Origin: DASUAO01 sp035763745
Lineage (GTDB): Bacteria > Actinomycetota > Acidimicrobiia > IMCC26256 > PALSA-555
Assembly: GCA_035763745.1 (NCBI GenBank)
Contig: DASUAO010000011.1
Coordinates: 1-19,917 of the forward strand
Direction: 5' to 3'
DNA: 19,917 bases
Positions 13,941 through 19,917 of this stretch are shown here, piece after piece. The stretch's first letter is position 1; each line of letters opens with the position of its first letter. The notes beneath the pieces are model-generated. The model did not search any database. It saw nothing but the letters and a program-made list of their open reading frames with translations, and was not told the DNA's origin. The position numbers were made by a program, and so were the translations under genes.

Positions 13941-14008
13941 CGGCGGCCCCCGCGACGGCCCGTTGGCGCGGCGGAGTCGGCACGACCGTCGACGCGAAAC
14001 CCCTCCGG

Positions 14009-14014
14009 TACGCT
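14009..14014 (+). promoter_or_regulatory. Putative -10 box of a leaderless promoter for the DPA operon (TACGCT)
   Basis: TACGCT is followed by seven bases (ggatgcg) and the ATG of the phosphoribosyltransferase. No Shine-Dalgarno or clear -35 is visible. It would drive the three-gene UbiA-DprE1-DprE2 unit. Confidence 0.5.
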
Positions 14015-14021
14015 GGATGCG

Positions 14022-14942
14022 ATGTCTGTTGCGGCCGAACGCGCCGACGCGCCCGCTCCACCACCCCAGGGGTCCCTCGCGCTCGCGCTCCTGCGGACGG
14101 CTCGCCCCAAGCAGTGGGTGAAGAACGTCCTCGTGTTCACGGCGCCGGCCGCGGCCGGCGTACTCACCGAGTCCGGACCGCTCAGCCGCACACTCGTGGC
14201 GTTCGTCGCGCTGTGCCTCGCGGCGAGTGGCACCTACTTCCTCAACGATGCCCTCGACGCAGCCGCCGACCGGGAGCATCCCCGCAAGCGCGACCGGCCG
14301 GTCGCGGCCGGGCTCGTCAGCGTCGGGCTCGCCAAGGTCATGGCCGCCATGCTGATCGCCCTTGCGATCGCGATCTCCGTCCCCGTCTCGGACGGTGAGC
14401 TCGCGCTCGTCGTCGCCGGCTACGCGGCGCTCACGGTCTCGTACAGCATCTGGCTCAAGCACGAGCCGGTCGTCGATCTCGGTGCCGTCGCGGCCGGCTT
14501 CGCGCTCCGCGCCATCGCCGGCGGTGTCGCCGCCGACGTCCTCATCTCGGACTGGTTCCTCATCGTCGTGGGGAGCGGGTCGCTGTTCATGGTCACCGGC
14601 AAGCGCCACGCAGAGCTCATCGAGCTCGGCGACGACTCAGGCGCGCACCGCAGCACCCTCACGGAGTACTCCTCCTCGTTCCTCGGGTTCGTGCGCGCGG
14701 TCGCGGCGAGCGTGATGGTCACCGGCTACGCGCTCTGGGCGTTCGAGAACGCTGCGTCCACGGGCGACGAGACCTGGTTCCGCCTGTCGATCGTCCCGTT
14801 CGTGCTCGCAGTCCTCCGCTACGCGCACGTGATCGAGCAGGGTCGCGGCGGCGCGCCCGAGGAGATCGTCCTGTCGGATCGCGTCCTCCAGGTCCTCGGC
14901 GTGCTCTGGCTCGCCGCCTTCCTCGTCGGGGTCCACGCGTGA
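14022..14942 (+). CDS. ubiA: Decaprenyl-phosphate phosphoribosyltransferase (UbiA family)
   Basis: A 306-residue polytopic membrane protein with about eight or nine hydrophobic helices. It carries ARPKQWVKNVLVF (27-39), the first Asp-rich motif NDALDAAADREHPRKRDRP (Asn75, Asp76, Asp79, Asp83) and a second motif YSIWLKHEPVVDLGAVAAGFALRAIAGG (141-168). These match actinobacterial UbiA enzymes of the Rv3806c type, which transfer 5-phosphoribose from PRPP to decaprenyl phosphate, giving DPPR, the first committed step towards decaprenylphosphoryl-D-arabinose. UbiA proteins for quinone synthesis are related, but adjacency to DprE1 and DprE2 decides the assignment. The stop overlaps the DprE1 start (TGATG), indicating translational coupling. 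An N-terminal extension beyond 14022 has no similarity. The lipid carrier length is assumed, not seen. Confidence 0.92.
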   Translation: MSVAAERADAPAPPPQGSLALALLRTARPKQWVKNVLVFTAPAAAGVLTESGPLSRTLVAFVALCLAASGTYFLNDALDAAADREHPRKRDRPVAAGLVSVGLAKVMAAMLIALAIAISVPVSDGELALVVAGYAALTVSYSIWLKHEPVVDLGAVAAGFALRAIAGGVAADVLISDWFLIVVGSGSLFMVTGKRHAELIELGDDSGAHRSTLTEYSSSFLGFVRAVAASVMVTGYALWAFENAASTGDETWFRLSIVPFVLAVLRYAHVIEQGRGGAPEEIVLSDRVLQVLGVLWLAAFLVGVHA

Positions 14943-16312
14943 TGCGGCCGAGCACTCCCCGCGCCGGCCGCCGGCTGCTCAGCGGCTGGGGCCGCACCGC
15001 GCCGACCGCAGCCGATGTCGAGGCACCGACCGACCTCGAGACCGTCGACGCGCTCCTCGAGCACGCCGGCCGTCGTGGCGTCGTGGCCCGAGGCCTCGGA
15101 CGCAGCTACGGCGACGCGGCGCAGAACGCCGGGGGCACGGTCATCGACGCAACGGCGCTCGCGTCGGTCCGCGCGCTCGACCTCGAAGAGGGGACGATCC
15201 GCGTCGAGGCGGGAATGAGCCTCGACGCGATGATGCGGATGCTCGTGCCGATGGGGTGGTTCGTCCCGGTGACCCCGGGCACGCGCCACGTCACCGTCGG
15301 CGGCGCGATCGCCGCCGACATCCACGGGAAGAACCACCATCTCGACGGGAGCTTCGCGAACCACGTCGAGGCGTTCACCCTGCACACCCCGAAGGGGACG
15401 TTCACGGTCACCCCCGCCTCCGACCCCGAGCTCTTCTGGGGCACGGCCGGAGGGATGGGCCTCACCGGCGTCGTGACCGAAGCGACGATCCGGCTGCTCC
15501 CGATCGCGACCTCCCTCATCTCGGTCGACACCGACCGGACCGCCGATGTCGACGACCTCATGGCCCGCATGACCGAGGGCGACGACCGGTACCGCTACTC
15601 GGTCGCATGGGTCGACTGCCTCGCGACCGGCGGGTCGCTCGGACGCGGCGTGCTCACGCGTGGCGACCATGCACCGATCGCGGCGCTGTCCGAGCGCCAG
15701 CGGCACGACCCGCTGGGGTTCGCGCCTCGGGAGCTGCTCGCCGCCCCCCCGTGGGTGCCGTCCGGGCTGCTCAACCGGTTCACCATCCGCGCGTTCAACG
15801 AGGTGTGGTACCGGAAGGCTCCCCGCCACCAGGTCGCCCACCTCGAGTCGATCAGTGCGTTCTTCCACCCCCTCGACGGAGTCCGCGGGTGGAACCGGCT
15901 CTACGGGCGCCGTGGGTTCCTGCAATACCAGTTCGTCGTCCCCGACGCGGCGACGGAGACCGTGCGCGCGAGCCTCGAGCGCCTCTCGGCGGCGCAGTGC
16001 GCGTCGTTCCTCGCGGTGCTGAAGCGCTTCGGCGACGGGAACCCGGGACCGCTCTCGTTCCCCACCCGCGGCTGGACCCTCGCCCTCGACCTGCCGGCAG
16101 CGATCGGCGGGCTCGGACCGCTGCTCGACGATCTCGACCGTCTCGTCGTGGACGCGGGTGGTCGCGTCTACCTCGCCAAGGACTCCCGCCTCGCGCCCGA
16201 CCTGCTCGCAGCGATGTACCCCGACCTCGACGCGTTCCGCAGCCTGCGCGCCCGCGTCGACCCCGCCGGCGTGCTGCAGTCGGACCTCGCCCGCCGCGTC
16301 GGGCTCACCTGA
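14942..16312 (+). CDS. dprE1: Decaprenylphosphoryl-beta-D-ribose 2'-oxidase (DprE1)
   Basis: A 456-residue FAD enzyme that oxidises decaprenylphosphoryl-ribose at C2' to the keto form (DPX). The FAD-binding domain shows RGLGRSYGDAAQNAGG (50-65), VTVGGAIAADIHGKNHH (117-133) and GGMGLTGVVTEATIRLLPI (170-188). The substrate domain has VLKRFGDGNPGPLSFPTRGW (359-378) and AKDSR (412-416, Lys413 matching the catalytic Lys418 of the Mycobacterium tuberculosis enzyme). At the position of mycobacterial Cys387 (GWNVCVDFP) this protein has Ala381 (GWTLALDLP). ATG 14942 overlaps the ubiA stop by one base; a GTG one codon earlier (14939) is also possible. DprE2 follows 16 bp on. It is one of three contiguous genes for the arabinose donor, probably acting at the cytoplasmic or periplasmic membrane face. 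Confidence 0.95.
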   Translation: MRPSTPRAGRRLLSGWGRTAPTAADVEAPTDLETVDALLEHAGRRGVVARGLGRSYGDAAQNAGGTVIDATALASVRALDLEEGTIRVEAGMSLDAMMRMLVPMGWFVPVTPGTRHVTVGGAIAADIHGKNHHLDGSFANHVEAFTLHTPKGTFTVTPASDPELFWGTAGGMGLTGVVTEATIRLLPIATSLISVDTDRTADVDDLMARMTEGDDRYRYSVAWVDCLATGGSLGRGVLTRGDHAPIAALSERQRHDPLGFAPRELLAAPPWVPSGLLNRFTIRAFNEVWYRKAPRHQVAHLESISAFFHPLDGVRGWNRLYGRRGFLQYQFVVPDAATETVRASLERLSAAQCASFLAVLKRFGDGNPGPLSFPTRGWTLALDLPAAIGGLGPLLDDLDRLVVDAGGRVYLAKDSRLAPDLLAAMYPDLDAFRSLRARVDPAGVLQSDLARRVGLT

Positions 16313-16328
16313 TGCCGGCAGTCCCCTG

Positions 16329-17090
16329 ATGAAGGACGCATTGGGCGGCGTGCAGTCGGTGCTCGTCCTGGGCGGGGCGTCGGAGATCGCACTCGCGACG
16401 GTCCGTCGGCTCGTGGCCGAGCGCACACGCACCGTCGTCCTCGCGGTCCGGAACCCCGAGGCATCGTCGGACGCCGTCGCCGAGCTGCAGGCGCTCGGCG
16501 CGACCACTGTCGACGCCGTGGCGTTCGACGCGGAGGACACCACGTCGCACGACGCGTTCGTCGACGACGTGTTCGCGCGCTTCGGCGACATCGACGTCGT
16601 GCTCGTCGCCTTCGGCGTGCTCGGCGACCAGGACGAGGCCGAGGCCGACGGTGCCGTCGCCACCGACATCGCGCGGGTCAACTACCTCGGTGCGGTCTCG
16701 GTGGCCGTCCCGATCGCGTCGCGCCTCCGGGAGCAGGGTCACGGCACGATCGTGGCGCTCTCGTCGGTCGCGGGCGAGCGTGCCCGCCGGTCGAACTTCG
16801 TGTACGGCTCCTCGAAGGCGGGGTTCGACGCGTTCTTCCAGGGTCTCGGCGACAGCCTCGTCGGCTCTGGCGTGCACGTGATGATCGTGCGGCCCGGGTT
16901 CGTGCACACCCGGATGACCGAGGGTCTCCCTCCCGCTCCCCTGGCGACCACGCCGGAGGCCGTCGCCGAGGCGATCACGCGCGGGCTCGCCCGCGGGTCC
17001 GAGGTCATCTGGGTCCCGCCGGCGCTGCGGGCAGTGATGACGGTGCTCCGTCACGTTCCGCGCCCGGTGTTCCGCCGACTGCCGATCTGA
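16329..17090 (+). CDS. dprE2: Decaprenylphosphoryl-2-keto-D-erythro-pentose reductase (DprE2, SDR family)
   Basis: A 253-residue short-chain dehydrogenase that reduces DPX to decaprenylphosphoryl-D-arabinose with NAD(P)H, completing epimerisation with DprE1. The nucleotide loop is LVLGGASEIALATV (12-25), a GGxSEI form typical of DprE2 rather than the classical TGxxxGxG. Asp68 lies in AFDAED, the NAG-like region is replaced by VAFGVLGD (93-100), and catalytic Ser145/146, Tyr159 and Lys163 are seen in ALSSVAGE and VYGSSKAG. VRPGFVHTRM (187-196) follows. The ATG is 16 bp after the dprE1 stop, with no strong Shine-Dalgarno. The stop at 17090 faces the convergent glycosyltransferase stop only 12 bp away. 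Assignment rests on family motifs plus the dprE1 neighbour. Confidence 0.92.
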   Translation: MKDALGGVQSVLVLGGASEIALATVRRLVAERTRTVVLAVRNPEASSDAVAELQALGATTVDAVAFDAEDTTSHDAFVDDVFARFGDIDVVLVAFGVLGDQDEAEADGAVATDIARVNYLGAVSVAVPIASRLREQGHGTIVALSSVAGERARRSNFVYGSSKAGFDAFFQGLGDSLVGSGVHVMIVRPGFVHTRMTEGLPPAPLATTPEAVAEAITRGLARGSEVIWVPPALRAVMTVLRHVPRPVFRRLPI

Positions 17091-17102
17091 CGAGCGTCCC
17101 CG

Positions 17103-19277
17103 TCATCCGAGGTCGCCCGGCCTGGGATCGTGCAAGCGGGCACGCACCCGGTCTGCTCCGGACGTGAACTGCTCGAGGACGGGCGCGCTCGCCACCGTGG
17201 CGACGAGCGTCACCTCTCCGTCGGCGCCGACCCGGACGGTCACGACGTCGCGTCGGGCAGTGCAGGTCACTCCGGAACGACGGGGATCGAGTCGCACGAC
17301 CACCGGCACCTCGGTCCGGCGCGGATCCTGGCCCGGGCACGACACCTCGGTCGTGCTGCCATCGCCGGTCACGGCGACCTGCGCTCCCCCGCTCGAGGTG
17401 AGCGTCGACGAACCACCGGTCGCCCCGAGGACGATCTCGAAGCGGGCCCGCTCCTCGGTGCGCAGCACCAGCTCGGACGTGGGATCCGGCCCGGCGTCGA
17501 GGCGGAGCCGTCCGGACTCCACGCACCAACGTCCACCACCGGTGCGCGGCTCGAGGGAGAGCGCGCCGGCGCGGTACGGACCGAAGCACTTCGCCATCCA
17601 TGCGAGATCGTCCAGCTGCGGACCCGGCGCGTAGAGGGTGACCCCGGGCTCGGACGGCGAGGACCGAGCGACACCGGCGCGGTCGTAGCCGGTGCGGATG
17701 ATCTCGTTGACCTTCCAGAAGAAGCTGTCGTCGCGCTGGCCGTACCCGGCCGCGTACCCGTCGAACACCTCCGGGAACAGGCGGACCCGGGTGTAGTCGC
17801 CGTCCAGCAGCGTCTGCACGAAGTACCGAGGGGCATAGCCGGCCGCGGCGAGATCGGACGCGATGAACCCGCCGGGAGTGGCCGAACGTGACTCCGTGAT
17901 CGAGTACGACGGGTACTCGTAGTCGAGGACGAGCTGGCCACCCTCGTTCGCGGCGAGGAGGTCCGCCGGGACCTCGGACCAGTCGCGGTCGAGCACGAGG
18001 CCAGGTTGGCCGACACCTGCGTCCTCGAGCCATGTCGTCACGAACCCCAGACCGGCGACGACCACGAGCACGCCGACGACCCGCGCCGCCGTCCGTCGAC
18101 GACGCGCGTCGGACACGAGCAACGCAGCGGCGAGGACGAGGGTCGCGCACCACACCGGACCGACGAGCTGGTTGGTGTCGCCCCCCTGCTTCGCCTGCGC
18201 GAACAACGTGCCCGGGACGGTCGCGGCCGTGAACGCACCGGCGATGAGCAGCGGGACCATCCGGGTCGACCCCGGACGCCTCGACGCGCGCACGACGAGC
18301 GGTGCGAGCGCGACCAGGACTGCGACGGCCAGGATCACGACGGGCACGGCGAGGAGGTCGCGGTCCCGGCGGATGATCTCGCCGACGGTGAACCAGCGAC
18401 CGTGACGACGCGCCAGGCCGAACATCAGGTCGACCGCGAATCCCCCGCTCCAAGCCTGGAACACACCGAGGACCGCGACGCCGACACCCACCGCGGCGAT
18501 CCCCTCCACTGGCACGAGTGCGTCCCGCGACGACTGCCGACGACGTCGGTCCAACAGCGGCAGGGCCCAGGCGACGACGGCTGCGACCGTCGCGGCCGGA
18601 AGCGTCGTCTGCTTCGCGAGGACCGCCAGTGCGAGGAGCAGCCCGGTGACCGCGCGACCGGAGACCGACCGCGGCGGGGTGTCGGCCGGCATCGAGGAGT
18701 CCGCGACGACATCGAGTCGAGCGGAGTCGACCAGGATGCGGCACGCGGCAGCGAGGAAGAGACACCACGCAAGCTGGTCGGTGCGCGCCTCGAACACGCC
18801 GTTCGTCGGGAAGATGGTGAAGCAGAAGAGCGGGAAGGCGACGACCGCGGCGACGGTGACGGCCCTCGCGCGGCGGTCGTCGGCGGTGCGGATGCTGTGA
18901 CGGGCGACGATCGCCAACGAGACGACCACCGCGATCATCGAGACGAGCGCACCCCAGCCCTCCCACCAATGGACCTCGAGGAGGAGCGCGACGATGCCGG
19001 TGAAGAGCGGCGTGTAGAGCTGGGCGACGAACTCGGTCGCCGGATCGCCGTACGGCAGGTGCCCGGTGGCCCAGGCCTTGGCGTCGAGGATCGTGATGTC
19101 GGACCATCCGAGATCCGGGTGCGCGACGCCCAGCAGCGCGACCCCGATCAGGACCAGGCTGCCGACGAGGAGCAGCGCGGCGACGACGGGAACCGCATCG
19201 AGCGCGAGGCCGAGCGCGGTGCGCGTGCGTCGGACCGCCGGGCTGCGTGCGGCACCGCCTGGCTCAGTGTGCGCCAC
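17103..19277 (-). CDS. GT-C-like multi-pass membrane glycosyltransferase with extracytoplasmic C-terminal domain
   Basis: A 724-residue product with about 11-12 hydrophobic helices between residues 20 and 415, then roughly 300 extracytoplasmic residues. The first long loop carries acidic residues (GWSDITILDAKAWATGHLPYGDP, Asp60, Asp65, Asp78) and YTPLF, as in GT-C enzymes that use polyprenyl-phosphate sugars. LAVLAKQTTLPA (217-228) and FAQAKQGGDTNQLV (359-372) resemble the KQT and GG-x-x-N motifs of GT39/RgtA-like families. The C-terminal part is beta-rich (about 575-710) and may bind carbohydrate. GTG 19277 is chosen because GCGAGGA lies just upstream and a TANNNT hexamer (19347-19342) would give a leader of about 58 nt. 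It lies beside the DPA genes, so an arabinofuranosyl- or related transferase is plausible but inferred. EmbABC and AftA-D similarity is not evident to me. Confidence 0.75.
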   Translation of the reverse strand: MAHTEPGGAARSPAVRRTRTALGLALDAVPVVAALLLVGSLVLIGVALLGVAHPDLGWSDITILDAKAWATGHLPYGDPATEFVAQLYTPLFTGIVALLLEVHWWEGWGALVSMIAVVVSLAIVARHSIRTADDRRARAVTVAAVVAFPLFCFTIFPTNGVFEARTDQLAWCLFLAAACRILVDSARLDVVADSSMPADTPPRSVSGRAVTGLLLALAVLAKQTTLPAATVAAVVAWALPLLDRRRRQSSRDALVPVEGIAAVGVGVAVLGVFQAWSGGFAVDLMFGLARRHGRWFTVGEIIRRDRDLLAVPVVILAVAVLVALAPLVVRASRRPGSTRMVPLLIAGAFTAATVPGTLFAQAKQGGDTNQLVGPVWCATLVLAAALLVSDARRRRTAARVVGVLVVVAGLGFVTTWLEDAGVGQPGLVLDRDWSEVPADLLAANEGGQLVLDYEYPSYSITESRSATPGGFIASDLAAAGYAPRYFVQTLLDGDYTRVRLFPEVFDGYAAGYGQRDDSFFWKVNEIIRTGYDRAGVARSSPSEPGVTLYAPGPQLDDLAWMAKCFGPYRAGALSLEPRTGGGRWCVESGRLRLDAGPDPTSELVLRTEERARFEIVLGATGGSSTLTSSGGAQVAVTGDGSTTEVSCPGQDPRRTEVPVVVRLDPRRSGVTCTARRDVVTVRVGADGEVTLVATVASAPVLEQFTSGADRVRARLHDPRPGDLG

Positions 19278-19341
19278 GTTCCTCGCCTGTGGGTCGTCGG
19301 CTCCCGGGGCACGCGAGCGGGGTGTGCGTGCGAGCGGGGCC

Positions 19342-19347
19342 AGGCTA
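19342..19347 (-). promoter_or_regulatory. Putative -10 box for the glycosyltransferase gene (TAGCCT)
   Basis: On the minus strand TAGCCT lies about 65 bp before the GTG at 19277, giving a leader that contains the GCGAGGA ribosome site. It occupies the position of the -35 box of the divergent promoter at 19365-19370 (17-bp spacing). Confidence 0.35.
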
Positions 19348-19364
19348 CCGAACGGCGCGGCCGG

Positions 19365-19370
19365 TACCAT
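19365..19370 (+). promoter_or_regulatory. Putative -10 box for the HAD phosphatase gene (TACCAT)
   Basis: TACCAT lies seven bases before an in-frame ATT (19378) and thirteen before the GTG at 19384. Transcription would start within a few bases of the coding start, so the message would be leaderless or nearly so. Confidence 0.4.
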
Positions 19371-19383
19371 CGCAGCGATTCCT

Positions 19384-19917
19384 GTGGTCTCGCACCCCGA
19401 CCGGCCCGATGCACACGCCACCGGCGCGAGGCGCGTCGTCGCCGTCTTCGACTTCGACAAGACCATCTCGACGCGCGACAACGTGCTGCCGTTCCTCGTC
19501 GCCGCGGCCGGACGCGTGGCGGTGCTCGGTGCGCTCCTCCGGTCAGCGCCCGACCTCGCCCGGGGGCGGCGTGACGCGGTGAAGGCGCGCCTCGTACGTC
19601 TCCTCGCCGGACGCGAGGAGCACGAGGTGCGGGCGGTCGCGGCGCAGATCGCGACGGACATCATCGACCATCACCTCCGGCCCGACGTGGTGGCCCGGGT
19701 CCGGTGGCACCAGGGCCAGGGCCACGAGATCGTGATCGTGTCGGCGTCGTTCGCCTGGTACCTGGAGCCGGTCGCCCGCCGTCTCGGCGTCGACGCCGTG
19801 CTCGCGACCGGGCTCGAGGTCGCCGAGGGGCGCCTCACGGGGCGGCTCGCGGGCGCCAACGTCCGCCGGGCCGAGAAGGTCCGTCGCCTCGAGGTGTGGC
19901 TGGGCGGCACCCCGGCC
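19384..19917 (+). CDS. HAD-IB family phosphatase (SerB-like), 3' end cut by window
   Basis: The first 178 codons of a haloacid-dehalogenase-superfamily hydrolase, open to the right edge. Motif I is AVFDFDKTIST with nucleophile Asp23 and general acid Asp25. The helical cap (about 30-100) is rich in Arg and Leu. Motif II Ser120 is in EIVIVSASFAWYLEPVARRLG, and motif III Lys165 is in ANVRRAEKVRRLEVW. The order and spacing fit subfamily IB, which includes phosphoserine phosphatases and TIGR01490-type hydrolases; the C-terminal DD motif lies outside the window. GTG 19384 is taken as start; an in-frame ATT two codons earlier is possible. Proximity to ubiA, dprE1 and dprE2 raises the possibility that it removes the 5-phosphate of DPPR, a step not otherwise represented here. 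That role is inference; a lysophosphatidate or phosphoserine phosphatase role is equally open. Confidence 0.85.
   Translation, partial: MVSHPDRPDAHATGARRVVAVFDFDKTISTRDNVLPFLVAAAGRVAVLGALLRSAPDLARGRRDAVKARLVRLLAGREEHEVRAVAAQIATDIIDHHLRPDVVARVRWHQGQGHEIVIVSASFAWYLEPVARRLGVDAVLATGLEVAEGRLTGRLAGANVRRAEKVRRLEVWLGGTPA

Noticed and set aside
14819..16681. 620-codon minus-strand frame opposite dprE1
   Set aside because: The opposite strand encodes DprE1 with full family motifs; the frame is low-complexity Arg/Gly/Asp/Val composition.
17088..17105. TGACG...CGTCA dyad between dprE2 and the convergent glycosyltransferase
   Set aside because: Only a 5-bp stem with an 8-base loop formed largely by the two stop codons; too weak to call a terminator.
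18006..19574. 522-codon plus-strand frame opposite the glycosyltransferase
   Set aside because: Extremely rich in Asp, Arg, Glu and Gly with no hydrophobic core; antisense shadow of a membrane protein gene.
1..19917. Defence island, prophage, biosynthetic cluster or tRNA-linked integration site
   Set aside because: All recognisable genes are metabolic or envelope functions, base composition is nearly uniform, and no tRNA, integrase or attachment duplication is visible.

Overview
The window is about 20 kb of very GC-rich, densely coded chromosome. Codon bias, long spurious frames opposite real genes, Thr/Ser and Pro6 linkers on lipoproteins, many apparently leaderless genes and a decaprenylphosphoryl-arabinose (DPA) gene set all point to an actinobacterium. 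The protein flavour fits the class Acidimicrobiia best, but that is inference: there is no rRNA or other taxonomic marker here. I see no tRNA, rRNA, CRISPR array, integrase, transposase or phage gene.

Left region (1-3014). The start of a cysteine desulfurase runs off the left edge on the minus strand. Upstream of it are an SGNH-hydrolase lipoprotein (minus), a small basic protein of unknown function (plus) and a PGRP-type peptidoglycan amidase (minus) that has an odd internal membrane/lipobox segment. This part is envelope-facing.

Central region (3171-9988). A homodimer-type methylmalonyl-CoA mutase and its GTPase chaperone MeaB are followed by a small secreted protein (minus), a helix-turn-helix-like conserved protein, a sirtuin, and an N-terminal-rhodanese/MoeB-type sulfur-carrier adenylyltransferase. 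Two near-identical 38-bp palindromes in inverted orientation (5322-5359 and 7818-7855) bracket meaB to the helix-turn-helix gene. A 20-codon leaderless micro-ORF ending in a hairpin follows (10028-10108).

Right-centre (10106-13926, minus strand). A likely operon reads cobalamin adenosyltransferase, then leucyl aminopeptidase with a histone-like Lys/Ala/Pro tail, then a secreted cupredoxin plus beta-helix protein. The last junction is a GTGA overlap. The adenosyltransferase supplies the cofactor form used by the mutase 8 kb away.

Right end (14022-19917). UbiA-type decaprenyl-phosphate phosphoribosyltransferase, DprE1 and DprE2 form a tight plus-strand operon for DPA, the D-arabinofuranose donor. 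They are followed by a convergent GT-C-like multi-pass glycosyltransferase and a divergent HAD-IB phosphatase cut by the right edge. These are plausible candidates for the arabinosyl (or related) transferase and for the missing DPPR phosphatase step.

A recurrent signal across the window is a TANNNT-like hexamer 6-8 nt 5' of the start of genes that head transcription units and lack a Shine-Dalgarno sequence. Genes with clear SD sequences are mostly the others. Overall the region looks like ordinary chromosome with several unusual details rather than a novel defence or mobile system.
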